This document shows, piece after piece, positions 44,824-53,912 of a stretch of 64,000 bases of DNA. Position numbers and translations under genes: made by a program. Under the pieces are notes generated by a model that did no database searches, was not told where the DNA came from, and worked only from the letters and a program-made list of their open reading frames with translations. The first letter of the stretch is position 1, and each line of letters opens with the position of its first letter. This DNA comes from Asticcacaulis sp. SL142 (GTDB taxonomy: Bacteria; Pseudomonadota; Alphaproteobacteria; Caulobacterales; Caulobacteraceae): the NCBI RefSeq assembly GCF_026625745.1, contig NZ_CP113061.1, positions 2,691,501 through 2,755,500 of the forward strand. The letters are read 5' to 3'.

Positions 44824-46144
44824 TTCCGCTCAATCATCTCTGGCTGAAACGCGCGCGGCGGCACAGCCCGACCTGAAGACCCCAGATCTTAAGACAAAGG
44901 TGGCGAAGCGCCTGAAATCGCGCCACGCGGCCGAGCTGCGCTTTCGCGCCTATGGCATACTGGCGGTATCCGTGGCGGTGCTGTTCCTCGGCATACTGCT
45001 GGAGCGCATCATCCATCAGGGCTACACCGCCTTTGTCACCCATTCGATCACGACCGAGGTCTATCTCGACCCCAACCGTATTGACCCGACCGATATCATG
45101 GGCGCCAATTACGACCAGATGATCACGGAACAGGTCATGGCGAAGATGGGCGTGAGTGATGATGAATACGGCACGACATCAGGCGAATATAAAGAAATCC
45201 TGTCGCCGGATCTGGGCTTTAAGGCGCTGGAGGCCCTGCGTGACAATCCAAAGCTGCTGGGTCAGAAAATCAGCCTGACGTCACCGATCGCCGCCAATGC
45301 CGACCTTTACTATAAGGGTGAAATCACGCGCGACGTCGTTGAGGCGGATCGCAATGTTTCCGATCAGCAAATGGTGTGGATGGACGCTCTGAAAAGCAAG
45401 GGCTTGGTCACCAGCCATTTCAACACCTATCTGTTCACCAATACCGACTCGACCCAGCCGGAACTGGCGGGGCTTCTGGGGGCGATCATGGGCTCGGCCA
45501 TGATGCTGCTGGTGACGGCGGTGCTGGCCATTCCGATCGGTGTCGGAGCGGCGCTGTTCCTTGAAGAGTTTGCGCCCAAGAACCGCTGGACGGCCCTGAT
45601 CGAGGTCAATATCAACAACCTGGCGGCCGTGCCGTCGATTGTTTATGGTCTTTTGGGCTTGGCGGTGTTTATCAACTGGCTGGGTATGCCGCGCTCATCG
45701 CCGCTGGTCGGCGGTGTGGTGCTGGCGCTGATGGCTCTGCCGACCGTGATTATCGCCACCCGCTCATCCCTGCGCGCCGTGCCGCCGTCGATCCGCGAAG
45801 CCGCGCTCGGTATTGGCGCGTCAAAGACTCAGGCCGTGTTCCACCATGTGCTGCCACTGGCCATGCCGGGCATCATGACCGGCACCATTATTTCTCTGGC
45901 CCACGCTCTGGGGGAAACCGCGCCGCTTCTGATGATCGGCATGATCTCCTTTGTGCCGGGTCTGCCGGAAAGTGTCACCTCAGCCGCCTCGGTTTTGCCG
46001 GTTCAGATCTTTATCTGGGAAAACGCCTCTGAGCGCGCCTTCCACGAACGAACGGCGGCGGCCATCATCGTGCTTTTGGTATTCATGATCATCATGAACC
46101 TGGCGGCGATCCTGCTGCGTCGTCGCTTTGAAAGACGGTGGTAA
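44816..46144 (+). CDS. pstA: Phosphate ABC transporter permease PstA
   Basis: Second membrane subunit of the Pst transporter. It has 442 residues, with an enlarged N-terminal domain (DUF3333-like: one helix near residues 44-62, then a periplasmic part ending about residue 205) before the permease core. The EAA loop is in [23 protein letters not shown]. This long PstA pairs with the long PstC upstream, a form seen in alphaproteobacteria. Confidence 0.94.
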   Translation: MTDSAQSSLAETRAAAQPDLKTPDLKTKVAKRLKSRHAAELRFRAYGILAVSVAVLFLGILLERIIHQGYTAFVTHSITTEVYLDPNRIDPTDIMGANYDQMITEQVMAKMGVSDDEYGTTSGEYKEILSPDLGFKALEALRDNPKLLGQKISLTSPIAANADLYYKGEITRDVVEADRNVSDQQMVWMDALKSKGLVTSHFNTYLFTNTDSTQPELAGLLGAIMGSAMMLLVTAVLAIPIGVGAALFLEEFAPKNRWTALIEVNINNLAAVPSIVYGLLGLAVFINWLGMPRSSPLVGGVVLALMALPTVIIATRSSLRAVPPSIREAALGIGASKTQAVFHHVLPLAMPGIMTGTIISLAHALGETAPLLMIGMISFVPGLPESVTSAASVLPVQIFIWENASERAFHERTAAAIIVLLVFMIIMNLAAILLRRRFERRW

Positions 46145-46146
46145 TC

Positions 46147-46986
46147 ATGAAACTCTATACGCGCCCGCTTTACGCCCCTGATACGTCCATCGGTAAACCC
46201 AGAGACCCGTCCATGACCACGACCGCTACAACCCCGAAGTTCGTCGCCCGTGACGTTAAGGTTCACTATGGTGACAAGCAGGCCCTGCACGGTATCGACA
46301 TCGATATCCTTGATAAGTCGGTGACCGCCTTTATCGGCCCGTCGGGTTGCGGTAAGTCGACCTTCCTGCGTTGTCTCAACCGCATGAACGACACCATCCC
46401 CAGCGCCCGTGTTGACGGCACTATCCTGCTTGACGGCGAAGACCTGAACGACCGTAAGGTCGATCCGGTGGTCCTGCGCGCTCGTGTCGGCATGGTGTTC
46501 CAGAAGCCGAACCCGTTCCCTAAGACCATCTATGAGAACGTCGCCTACGGCCCGAAAATTCATGGCCTGGCGACCTCGAAAGAAGAGATGGATCACATCG
46601 TCGAAAGCTCGCTCAAAAAAGCGTCGCTGTGGAACGAAGTCTCTGATCGCCTGCACCAGCAGGGCACCGGCCTGTCCGGCGGCCAGCAGCAGCGTCTGGT
46701 GATTGCCCGCGCTATTGCGGTCGGCCCCGAGGTCATCCTGATGGATGAACCCTGTTCGGCGCTTGACCCGATTGCGACGGCCAAGATCGAGGAACTGATC
46801 GATGAGTTGCGTCAGCAGTTTTGCATTGTCATCGTTACCCACTCAATGGCTCAGGCAGCCCGGGTGTCGCAAAAGACCGCCTTCTTCCATCTCGGCAATT
46901 TGGTCGAGGTTGGTAACACCGAAGATATCTTTACCAATCCTAAAGACCAACGCACTCAGGATTACATTACTGGGCGTTTTGGTTAA
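46147..46986 (+). CDS. pstB: Phosphate ABC transporter ATP-binding protein PstB
   Basis: ATPase subunit of the Pst transporter. Walker A is GPSGCGKST, the ABC signature LSGGQQQRL, and Walker [14 protein letters not shown]; the substrate-group motif CLNRMND is typical of PstB. I take the ATG at 46147, just after the pstA stop, giving 279 residues. An ATG at 46213 would give a more standard N-terminus, and a GTG at 46138 overlaps pstA, so the start is uncertain. Confidence 0.95.
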   Translation: MKLYTRPLYAPDTSIGKPRDPSMTTTATTPKFVARDVKVHYGDKQALHGIDIDILDKSVTAFIGPSGCGKSTFLRCLNRMNDTIPSARVDGTILLDGEDLNDRKVDPVVLRARVGMVFQKPNPFPKTIYENVAYGPKIHGLATSKEEMDHIVESSLKKASLWNEVSDRLHQQGTGLSGGQQQRLVIARAIAVGPEVILMDEPCSALDPIATAKIEELIDELRQQFCIVIVTHSMAQAARVSQKTAFFHLGNLVEVGNTEDIFTNPKDQRTQDYITGRFG

Positions 46987-47036
46987 GAGCGCGCATTTAT
47001 ATCCCAAAACCGGCCCCACTTTTGGGAATGCGCTTT
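46987..47036. repeat. Intergenic palindromic repeat, copy 3 (inverted)
   Basis: Starts right after the pstB stop as GAGCGCGCATTTATATCCCAAAACC and continues CACTTTTGGGAATGCGCTTT. This is the reverse complement of the family consensus, with the same CCCAAAA/TTTTGGG inner stem and GCGCAT/ATGCGC outer ends. It separates pstB from phoU within the operon. Confidence 0.75.
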
Positions 47037-47052
47037 GGTCAAGGAGTGAGAC

Positions 47053-47745
47053 ATGAACCCGCATACCGTTAAGACCTATGGCGAAGAACTGGATCAATTG
47101 TCGGCTGAGGTCATCCTTATGGGGGGGCTGGCTGAGGCTCAGGTGGCTGATGCCGTCGAAGCCGTCGCCCGCCGCGATGTCGCCCTGGCCCAGAGCGTCA
47201 TTCAGCGCGATCAGCGCCTTGATGAACTGGAAAAAGACATTGAGCGCAAGGCCATCCGCCTGATTGCGCTGCGTCAGCCGATGGCGTCCGATCTGCGACG
47301 GACTGTCGCCGCCATGAAGATCGCCACGTCCTTGGAGCGCACCGGCGATCTGGCCAAGAATATCGCCAAGCGCTCACTGGTTATTTCCGAGTCCGAGCCG
47401 ATGTCGGGCCTGACCCGCTCGATCGAGCGTATGGGCAAGCTGGTGTCGTCGCGTCTGCGTGATGTCCTGGATGCCTATAAGGGCTCAAAGCTGGATATAG
47501 CCCAGGCCGTCTGGTCGTCGGATACTGAAGTCGATGAACACTACAACGCCATGTTCCGCGAACTTCTGACCTACATGATGGGCGATCCGCGCACCATTTC
47601 GGCCTGCACGCACGTCCTGTTCATGGCCAAGAATCTGGAACGCATCGGCGACCATGCCACCAATATGGCCGAGCACATCCACTACGAGGTGACCGGCGAA
47701 GACTACATGAACGAACGCCCCAAACTCACGACTATGGAACCATAA
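47053..47745 (+). CDS. phoU: Phosphate transport regulator PhoU
   Basis: A 230-residue all-helical protein with two PhoU repeats, each with the metal-binding-type motif (LERTGDLAKNIAKR about residue 95 and LERIGDHATNMAEH near 196). It links the Pst transporter to PhoR and restrains the Pho response when phosphate is plentiful. It is downstream of pstB in the usual order, with a strong ribosome-binding site (aaggagtg). Confidence 0.96.
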   Translation: MNPHTVKTYGEELDQLSAEVILMGGLAEAQVADAVEAVARRDVALAQSVIQRDQRLDELEKDIERKAIRLIALRQPMASDLRRTVAAMKIATSLERTGDLAKNIAKRSLVISESEPMSGLTRSIERMGKLVSSRLRDVLDAYKGSKLDIAQAVWSSDTEVDEHYNAMFRELLTYMMGDPRTISACTHVLFMAKNLERIGDHATNMAEHIHYEVTGEDYMNERPKLTTMEP

Positions 47746-47749
47746 CCAT

Positions 47750-47793
47750 CCGGTGAAAGTCCCTCGGCTAACGCCTCAGTGTACCTTCACCGG
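47750..47793 (+). other. Stem-loop between phoU and phoB
   Basis: CCGGTGAA (47750-47757) pairs with TTCACCGG (47786-47793), enclosing a 28-base loop. It starts 4 bp after the phoU stop and has no T-run. It could slow or process the transcript so that phoB is expressed differently from phoU. Confidence 0.45.
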
Positions 47794-47870
47794 GTTAAAC
47801 GGTGAAAATATTTCTTGGGGCGGCCCGGCGAAATATTTCCGGATTTGTATCTGATGACGGAATTAAAAGT

Positions 47871-48560
47871 ATGAAGCCCTACATCATTATTGCCGAAGAC
47901 GAAGACGCTTTATCGACGCTTTTGCAATATAATCTTGAAAAAGAAGGTTATGAGGTCGCGCAGGCCGTCGATGGCGACGAAGCCCTGATGATGATCGAAG
48001 AGCGTATGCCTGATCTTCTGGTGTGCGACTGGATGATGCCGAAGGTGTCGGGCATCGAGGTCTGCCGCCGCCTGCGCGCCCAGACCGAAACGCGCAATCT
48101 GCCCATCGTCATGCTGACCGCCCGTTCCGAAGAAAGCGACCGTATCCGCGGCCTCGATACCGGCGCCGATGACTATGTGGTCAAGCCGTTTTCGATGGTT
48201 GAACTGATCGCGCGCATCCGGGCGGTGCTGCGCCGTATTCGCCCCGGTCTCAGCGAAGACCGCGTCCAGTTCGGTGAAATCTCGGTTGACCGTCTGTCGC
48301 ACCGCGTTCAGCGCGGGGGCCGTGATGTCCATCTGGGGCCGACCGAATACCGCCTGCTCGATTACCTGATGCAGCACCCCAAGCGTGTCTTTTCGCGGGA
48401 GCAGCTTCTGGATGCCGTCTGGGGCAATGATGTCTATGTCGAGGCCCGCACGGTTGACGTCCATATCGGTCGTCTGCGCAAAGCCCTGAATGATGGTGCT
48501 GAAAAAGACCTGATCCGCACGGTGCGTTCGGCGGGTTACTCGCTGGATTTGCAGGCCTAA
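47871..48560 (+). CDS. phoB: Phosphate-regulon response regulator PhoB
   Basis: A 229-residue OmpR/PhoB-type regulator. The receiver domain has the acidic pocket in AEDED, the phosphorylated D53 in VCDWMMP and the lysine in VVKPFSM; the C-terminal winged helix has RTVDVHIGRLRKAL and TVRSAGYSL. I take the ATG at 47871 (MKPYIIIAED) as start; the frame is open to 47802, but that stretch has no homology to the family. It would bind Pho boxes such as the one proposed upstream of phoR. Confidence 0.96.
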   Translation: MKPYIIIAEDEDALSTLLQYNLEKEGYEVAQAVDGDEALMMIEERMPDLLVCDWMMPKVSGIEVCRRLRAQTETRNLPIVMLTARSEESDRIRGLDTGADDYVVKPFSMVELIARIRAVLRRIRPGLSEDRVQFGEISVDRLSHRVQRGGRDVHLGPTEYRLLDYLMQHPKRVFSREQLLDAVWGNDVYVEARTVDVHIGRLRKALNDGAEKDLIRTVRSAGYSLDLQA

Positions 48561-48603
48561 AAGCGCATCCCAAAAAGTGTACAGCGGTTTTTGGGATGCG
48601 CTT
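48561..48603. repeat. Intergenic palindromic repeat, copy 4
   Basis: AAGCGCATCCCAAAAAGTGTACAGCGGTTTTTGGGATGCGCTT: a nearly perfect palindrome (AAGCGCATCCCAAAAA with TTTTTGGGATGCGCTT) that begins immediately after the phoB stop and ends 10 bp before the convergent retropepsin-like gene. It is the most symmetrical copy and could also act as a bidirectional terminator. Confidence 0.85.
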
Positions 48604-48612
48604 AACTAACCC

Positions 48613-49611
48613 CTAAGCGCGTACGATTTCCACTACCGGCTTTGGGTTGGGCGGGGCCGTCGCCAGTTCAAATCGTATTTCCTGGGCGCGGAAGTCGATA
48701 GACACTGCCCTGAACTGACGCAGAAAATCCATGCCGACCAGCAGGGCCGGTTTCTGGCTGAGGCTCCAGCTTTCAAACAGGGAAATTTCGGCAATCGCCA
48801 CCGCGCAGTCGCTGAAGATGAGGTCCTGCATGCGTATGCGGTTGATCGGCATTAGTCGGCCTGTGATGTCACCGCCGGTTACCCCGGTCAGAACGACCGG
48901 CCCCAGATCGGGCCTGTGGCCATGTCGCGCTACCAAAGCGTTTCTGAGTGCTATATTGCCCATAGACAGTTCTGCGCCGCTGTCGATGATGGCGGCGGCG
49001 ATAACCCCGTCTACCCGACAGTCGGTAATGCGCAGGCGTCCGGCGGACCCCGTGGCCTGGATGCGCGCCGTGCGCGGTGAATATATGCGCTGGGGCGAAA
49101 ATCGCGGCCGCTCAATGCGGATGTTGCGTTTGCCAAAATCGAAGGTGATGCGGCTGTTGCTGATGATATCGAGGCCTAAGTACCCGTCCGCTCCCAGCAA
49201 TGTCTTGGGCAAGACCGGCAGGTTAAGGTCTTTGTGGGTGAACGGCCCCAGCGCCAGCTTTTTCACATTTACGGTTTGGGCGGGCACGCTATGGCTAAGG
49301 CCGCGCATAATAACCATGCGCCCGGCACGAAGGCCTAAGCGGCTGGCGACGTCATCGGCAAGCACGGTTTGCTCGGCCGCCGTATCGACCACAAACTGAT
49401 AGGGGCCGGTCTCATTGATCTGCACAGCCAGCGTCAACTGGTTGGCGAAGGTGGAGCGTGCCGCAAGCCGGGCCTCATCCATCTCCGGGTCGGTATCTGT
49501 GCTCTGTCCGAAGGCCTGTTGTCTGACACAAGTTGAGGCGGCCAGCGCGCTCGCCACCGCACCGGTCTGAACGAGCCGTCGGCGCGTCAGATGCGAATTG
49601 AAATCCGCCAT
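48613..49611 (-). CDS. Retropepsin-like aspartic protease family protein, Tat-exported
   Basis: A 332-residue protein with a twin-arginine signal (TRRRLVQTGAVASALAAS), so it is exported folded. It holds two retroviral-type aspartic protease motifs: VVDTAAEQTVL near residue 75 and IIDSGAELSMG in the second half. Both catalytic Asp are kept, so one chain would form the two-lobed enzyme. ATG at 49611 gives a compact Tat signal; a GTG at 49620 adds three residues. The target is unknown. No protease partners or substrates are encoded nearby. Confidence 0.82.
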   Translation of the reverse strand: MADFNSHLTRRRLVQTGAVASALAASTCVRQQAFGQSTDTDPEMDEARLAARSTFANQLTLAVQINETGPYQFVVDTAAEQTVLADDVASRLGLRAGRMVIMRGLSHSVPAQTVNVKKLALGPFTHKDLNLPVLPKTLLGADGYLGLDIISNSRITFDFGKRNIRIERPRFSPQRIYSPRTARIQATGSAGRLRITDCRVDGVIAAAIIDSGAELSMGNIALRNALVARHGHRPDLGPVVLTGVTGGDITGRLMPINRIRMQDLIFSDCAVAIAEISLFESWSLSQKPALLVGMDFLRQFRAVSIDFRAQEIRFELATAPPNPKPVVEIVRA

Positions 49612-49759
49612 AGTGTTCACCGCCCCTGTAGGCCCCCGTTTTTATATACGGGCTGCACACAGTTTAATACGGGACGGCATTTGCCGCAATTGCAAGAGGT
49701 TTATATGGTCGCGCTTATCTATCCATCAAATGATTCCATTTGATGGGAAAACGCTCTGG

Positions 49760-50662
49760 TTACGGATCGATAAAATAGGTTGTCGAGCAGTATTCGCAGG
49801 TGATATGCACCTTGCCGTCCGGCTCGATCATGTCGTTCTGTTCTTCGGGAGAGAAGGATTGCACCAGACTTTCCACCCGCGCCTGCGAGCAGCGGCATTG
49901 CTGGTAGACCTCCTTAAAGGTCGACAGCCGCACCCCGTCCTCATGGAACAGGCGGTACAGCAGGCGCTCAGTCTCCAGCGAAAAATCGGTCAGTTCATCT
50001 TCGCCCAGGGTGGCAAACAGGGCGCGGATATGGTCGAAAGCTTCGCGGGTTTCGCCGCGGCTAAGGTCACCGGCAATGGCCTGAATCATAGCGCCACCGG
50101 CGCGCCAGACCGGGCCAACGCCTGAGTCTTCGCGCGATACGGCCAGCTTGATCTGGGTCGGGATTTGTTCGGACTGGGCGAAATAATGTTCCGCACAAAG
50201 GGACAAACTGTCGCCCTCAATCGGGGTCACCCCCTGATAGCGATCCATTTGGCCGTCGGGATCGAGCGTCATGATAAACGTCCCCTTACCGATTAAGGCG
50301 CGGGCCCCCAGACTGGTGAACTCCGTGGCATTGGCGGCAATCAGTTCTTTCAGTTCATCCTCATCGTAGCGGCAGAACGCGCGCAAGCCCCCGCGGGTAT
50401 CGTAATCGGCCACGACATAGCGCACACAGCCTTCGCCTTGCGCCTGCATGATCAGGCGGCCCTCGAACTTCAGCGCCGAGCCGACCAGCACCGCCAGCGC
50501 GCAGGCTTCGGACACCAGATGGGCGATTTCATCGGGATAGTTATGAGCGCTCAGGATAGTGTTCAGGCTGTCGCCCAAACGCACGACGCGGCCATGGACC
50601 GGCAAGGTATCGATAATAAATCGGGCGGAAAAGTCCTGATAGGGTGGGGTGTCGTTACTCAT
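49760..50662 (-). CDS. hslO: Redox-regulated chaperone Hsp33
   Basis: A 300-residue Hsp33. The redox-switch zinc site is intact: CRC in QQCRCSQARV and CEYC in ITCEYCSTTY near the C-terminus. Oxidation releases zinc and activates the holdase that prevents aggregation in the cytoplasm. The N-terminal part (FSARFIID, RGRVVRL-like HGRVVRLGDS, HNYP) is the substrate-binding domain. Start ATG at 50662 preferred to the extended frame at 50692. Confidence 0.95.
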   Translation of the reverse strand: MSNDTPPYQDFSARFIIDTLPVHGRVVRLGDSLNTILSAHNYPDEIAHLVSEACALAVLVGSALKFEGRLIMQAQGEGCVRYVVADYDTRGGLRAFCRYDEDELKELIAANATEFTSLGARALIGKGTFIMTLDPDGQMDRYQGVTPIEGDSLSLCAEHYFAQSEQIPTQIKLAVSREDSGVGPVWRAGGAMIQAIAGDLSRGETREAFDHIRALFATLGEDELTDFSLETERLLYRLFHEDGVRLSTFKEVYQQCRCSQARVESLVQSFSPEEQNDMIEPDGKVHITCEYCSTTYFIDP

Positions 50663-50899
50663 GAAACCTGATCTTATGGAGCCACTGCGCAAACGCAGCG
50701 TCGAATTTAGGGAATTTGGCTAAGTCTTGAAACGGAACGGCATAGATAATCAAGGGTTTTGCCAAAAAAAGAGGGGGCGGCACGTATTAATCACTAAGGG
50801 CGGTTGTTTTGCGGGGGGTTTTGTCCTATTTGCGCAGGCGAAAATCAACATGATATTGCCATGCTGATGTCTGTCTCGCGCCGCATGTAACGGCCCTTT

Positions 50900-52864
50900 G
50901 TGAGTACAATTGTTATGACCACAATTCTTGAAAATCCGATAGTTGACAAAATTCAGGCGGCGGTTCTGCCGACCATAGTTCTGGATTTTGACTCAACCTT
51001 CACTCAGGTTGAGGCGCTGGATATACTGGCCGAGCAGTTGTTTTCTTCCGATCCGGCCCGTCTGACCGACATTACGGCGATTAAGGATCTGACCGATCTG
51101 GCCATGTCGGGGGAAATCTCATTCGCCGAAGCCTTGCAACGCCGCGTTCAGATTCTAAAGCCGACGGTGGAGGATCTGGCGGGTCTGGTCGAAACCCTTA
51201 AAGGGCTGGTCAGTGCCTCGGTCGCCCGCAACAAAGAAGCCTTCCTGCGCCATCCGGGCAAGTTCCGCATTATTTCTGGCGGTTTCCATGACTTTATCGC
51301 CCCCGTGGTGGCCGAGTATGGCATCCGGCCTGAGCATATTCTCGCCAACCGTCTGGTGTTCGGCGATGACGGTATCGCGGCGAGCGTTGATCAGGGCAAT
51401 CCCCTGTCCAAAGACGGCGGTAAGGTTGTGGCCCTGCAAGGCTGGGACATCACCGGGCCTGTGGTCATGGTCGGCGATGGCTGGACCGATTTTGAGGTCT
51501 ATAAGGGCGGGGCAGCCGATCGATTTTATGCTTTTGTGGAGAACGTAAAGCGCGAAAAGGTCGTGCAGGCCACCCACGGCATTGAAGCCGCGCAGGTCGT
51601 CGTGTCGTTCGATGAGGTGCTGCATAACGAAGGCTTTGAAGGCCGCTATTCCTTCCCACGCTCGCGCCTTAAGGTGCTGCTGCTCGAAAACGTCCACCCG
51701 ACCGCCATTCAGGCTTTCCGCGAAGAAGGATATGACGTCACGACCGTTAAAGGTGCGCTCGATGAAGATGACCTGATCGCCGCCATTCAGGGCGTGCATA
51801 TCTTAGGCATCCGCTCCAAGACCACCGTGACGCAAAAGGTGCTCGATGCCGCCGATAAGCTGCTGGCGGTTGGGGCGTTCTGCATCGGCACCAATCAGAT
51901 CGACCTTAAGGGCTGCTCGAAAAAGGGTGTTGCGGTCTTTAACGCCCCCTATTCCAACACCCGCTCTGTGGTTGAAATGGTCATGGGCCTGACCGTCATC
52001 CTGACCCGCAATATCTACGATAAGTCGATCCAGATGCACACTGGCAAGTGGGATAAGTCTGCGACCGGCGCCCATGAAGTCCGCAATAAAACGATCGGCA
52101 TCATCGGCTACGGCGCCATCGGTTCACAGTTGTCGATCCTGGCCGAAGCGTTCGGGATGCGGGTCATCTATTATGATGTCGCGGAAAAGCTGACGCTCGG
52201 CAATGCGCGCCGCTATCGCTCGCTGGATGCCCTGCTGTCTGAGGCCGATGTCTTAAGCATCCACGTCGATGGCCGGGCCGAAAACAAGAACCTGATGGGG
52301 GCCACGCAATTTGCCAAGATGAAGGACGGCGCGTTGTTTATCAACCTGTCGCGCGGTCATGTGGTCGATATTGAGGCGCTGGCGGCGGCGCTGAAATCGG
52401 GCAAGATTTACGGGGCGGCGGTCGATGTTTTCCCTGAGGAGCCGCGCACCAATGACGACCCGTTTGTAAGCCCGCTGACCGGCATCAAGAACCTGATCCT
52501 GACGCCGCATATCGGCGGTTCGACCGAGGAAGCGCAGGAAGCGATCGGGGAGTTTGCCTCTGAGCGCCTGCTGAATTTCCTGAACCGGGGCGATACGACC
52601 TTCTCGGTCAATATGCCAAACGTGCAGTTGTCCGAAGTCGAAGGCCGTCACCGCTTCCTGCATATCCATCAGAACGTGCCGGGGGTTATGGCGGCGATCA
52701 ACAACATCATCGCCAAGTATAACCTTAACATTCTGGCTCAGCACCTGAAGACCAATGAGTCTCTGGGCTATGTGATTGTCGATGTCGATCGCGGCTATTC
52801 AAAAGAAGCGCTGGAAGAACTCAAGGCCGTAACTGGCACTTTGAAGTTCCGGTCGTTGACCTGA
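50900..52864 (+). CDS. Bifunctional phosphoserine phosphatase / D-3-phosphoglycerate dehydrogenase fusion
   Basis: A 654-residue fusion. Residues about 22-240 form a HAD phosphatase resembling SerB: nucleophile D29 with D31 in LDFDSTFTQ, ISGGF, a lysine in KDGGK, and GDGWTDFEV. Residues about 255-654 are SerA: NAD motif GYGAIGSQL, arginine in NLSRGHVVD, glutamate in FPEEPRTND, histidine in TPHIGG, and a C-terminal ACT-like domain (HIHQNVPGVMAAINNI) that would bind serine. One protein would thus catalyse the first and last steps of serine synthesis. The GTG at 50900 or an ATG at 50915 may be the start. Confidence 0.87.
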   Translation: MSTIVMTTILENPIVDKIQAAVLPTIVLDFDSTFTQVEALDILAEQLFSSDPARLTDITAIKDLTDLAMSGEISFAEALQRRVQILKPTVEDLAGLVETLKGLVSASVARNKEAFLRHPGKFRIISGGFHDFIAPVVAEYGIRPEHILANRLVFGDDGIAASVDQGNPLSKDGGKVVALQGWDITGPVVMVGDGWTDFEVYKGGAADRFYAFVENVKREKVVQATHGIEAAQVVVSFDEVLHNEGFEGRYSFPRSRLKVLLLENVHPTAIQAFREEGYDVTTVKGALDEDDLIAAIQGVHILGIRSKTTVTQKVLDAADKLLAVGAFCIGTNQIDLKGCSKKGVAVFNAPYSNTRSVVEMVMGLTVILTRNIYDKSIQMHTGKWDKSATGAHEVRNKTIGIIGYGAIGSQLSILAEAFGMRVIYYDVAEKLTLGNARRYRSLDALLSEADVLSIHVDGRAENKNLMGATQFAKMKDGALFINLSRGHVVDIEALAAALKSGKIYGAAVDVFPEEPRTNDDPFVSPLTGIKNLILTPHIGGSTEEAQEAIGEFASERLLNFLNRGDTTFSVNMPNVQLSEVEGRHRFLHIHQNVPGVMAAINNIIAKYNLNILAQHLKTNESLGYVIVDVDRGYSKEALEELKAVTGTLKFRSLT

Positions 52865-52865
52865 T

Positions 52866-52897
52866 AAAAAGGCCTCCCGATCGGGAGGCCTTTTTTT
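52866..52897. terminator. Bidirectional Rho-independent terminator
   Basis: AAAAAGGCCTCCCGATCGGGAGGCCTTTTTTT is a perfect palindrome with A and T runs on both sides. It ends both the SerB-SerA fusion gene (plus) and the PilZ gene (minus), whose last bases it touches. Confidence 0.93.
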
Positions 52898-53357
52898 AAT
52901 CCAAAAAGAAAGTGTCGTCGTCTTTCGGGGGGGCGGGTTGGTTCAGTCTTTGCCACATCTCATAGACCGCGCGGGGTACTTTAGGTGAAGGCATCTTGCC
53001 CGGCGTCAGTTTTTCGATGAAGTCGAATTTCAGACCCATCTTATGCGCCATGGTCCAGACCGACCGCCCTCGCCGCAGAATATGCGCATCCAGATCGATC
53101 AGCCAGACTTCGGCCGGGATTTCGCCGATCTCTTCAAACAGAACCTGCGCGCCGGAGGCCGACTGGTCAAGGATAGTACAGTGAATGGTTTGCTGGCTGT
53201 TCAAAAACAGCAGACAGCCACGGTCGTTACACTCAAATCGCGGTTCGTTCCGGCGGTTGGTGAACATTTCATAGGGCTGAATGATTTCGACCTTGGGTGA
53301 CGCGACCGGGGCGCCGGCGCGATGTAGAGAAGAGACGGGACCAGACGGTGTGGCCAT
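52896..53357 (-). CDS. PilZ-domain protein (probable cyclic-di-GMP binder)
   Basis: A 153-residue protein with a PilZ domain. The cyclic-di-GMP contact motifs are visible as RRNEPR (RxxxR) and DQSASGAQV (the D-S-G motif), followed by the beta-barrel strands (EVWLIDLDAHILRRGRSVWT). About 35 residues precede the domain, ending at EMFTN-. PilZ proteins relay cyclic-di-GMP to motility, stalk or envelope functions in Caulobacterales. The ATG at 53357 is preferred to a GTG at 53369. Confidence 0.87.
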   Translation of the reverse strand: MATPSGPVSSLHRAGAPVASPKVEIIQPYEMFTNRRNEPRFECNDRGCLLFLNSQQTIHCTILDQSASGAQVLFEEIGEIPAEVWLIDLDAHILRRGRSVWTMAHKMGLKFDFIEKLTPGKMPSPKVPRAVYEMWQRLNQPAPPKDDDTFFLD

Positions 53358-53369
53358 GATAGATTGCAC

Positions 53370-53912
53370 CTCGTTGAAACGAACAGGGGACTGAACGCAA
53401 CGCCTTAATATACTGATTTTTTAAGCTTACTGCGCTGCGTTCGCGACCCTGAGCCTGATTTGGGCGGATCATGTAACCAGCGTTTGGCAAGAGAATACCT
53501 TGCCCTGTTGCGGTGCACCTTAATCCGGGTTTCTTTACAAACCGTGTCCAAAGCCGTCAGTGATCACGTTTTTTAGAAAAATGTCATTACAACAGTACCT
53601 CTTGACATTTCCTGCGGTATGCCTCATGTGAGCGTCTTCGCATCCGCGAAATCTATTTGTCAGGCCGCGTGAGGTAAGGCTTTTTAAAATTACACCACAT
53701 GTTTGTGTGTGCCGTATCGCCTGACAGACTTATAACCTTATCGCCATGTTAATGGCGGTCACAATCAAAAAATACGATGGCTCGTGACACGCGGAGCCTC
53801 GCCCATAAACCGCCCGGCCTTAAACATTACAGGCGCGGGCAGGGCTGTTTGCGTGTCTGCGCTTGTGCGTGAGACTTCTAAGCGGCCTCACCCCAGAAAG
53901 CGTTGTCTCTCC
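53370..53912. other. Long intergenic region and leader upstream of the DEAD-box helicase gene
   Basis: No convincing gene in 543 bp, though the helicase frame is open back to 53784. A TTGACA hexamer at 53602-53607 is a possible -35 box, with no good -10 box 17 bp on. AT-rich blocks alternate with GC-rich ones. A long untranslated leader that responds to cold or folding would fit an RNA helicase gene. Confidence 0.4.

Noticed and set aside
47802-47870. N-terminal extension of PhoB
   Set aside because: The frame is open, but the family begins exactly at MKPYIIIAED (47871), and the extra residues look unlike a receiver domain.
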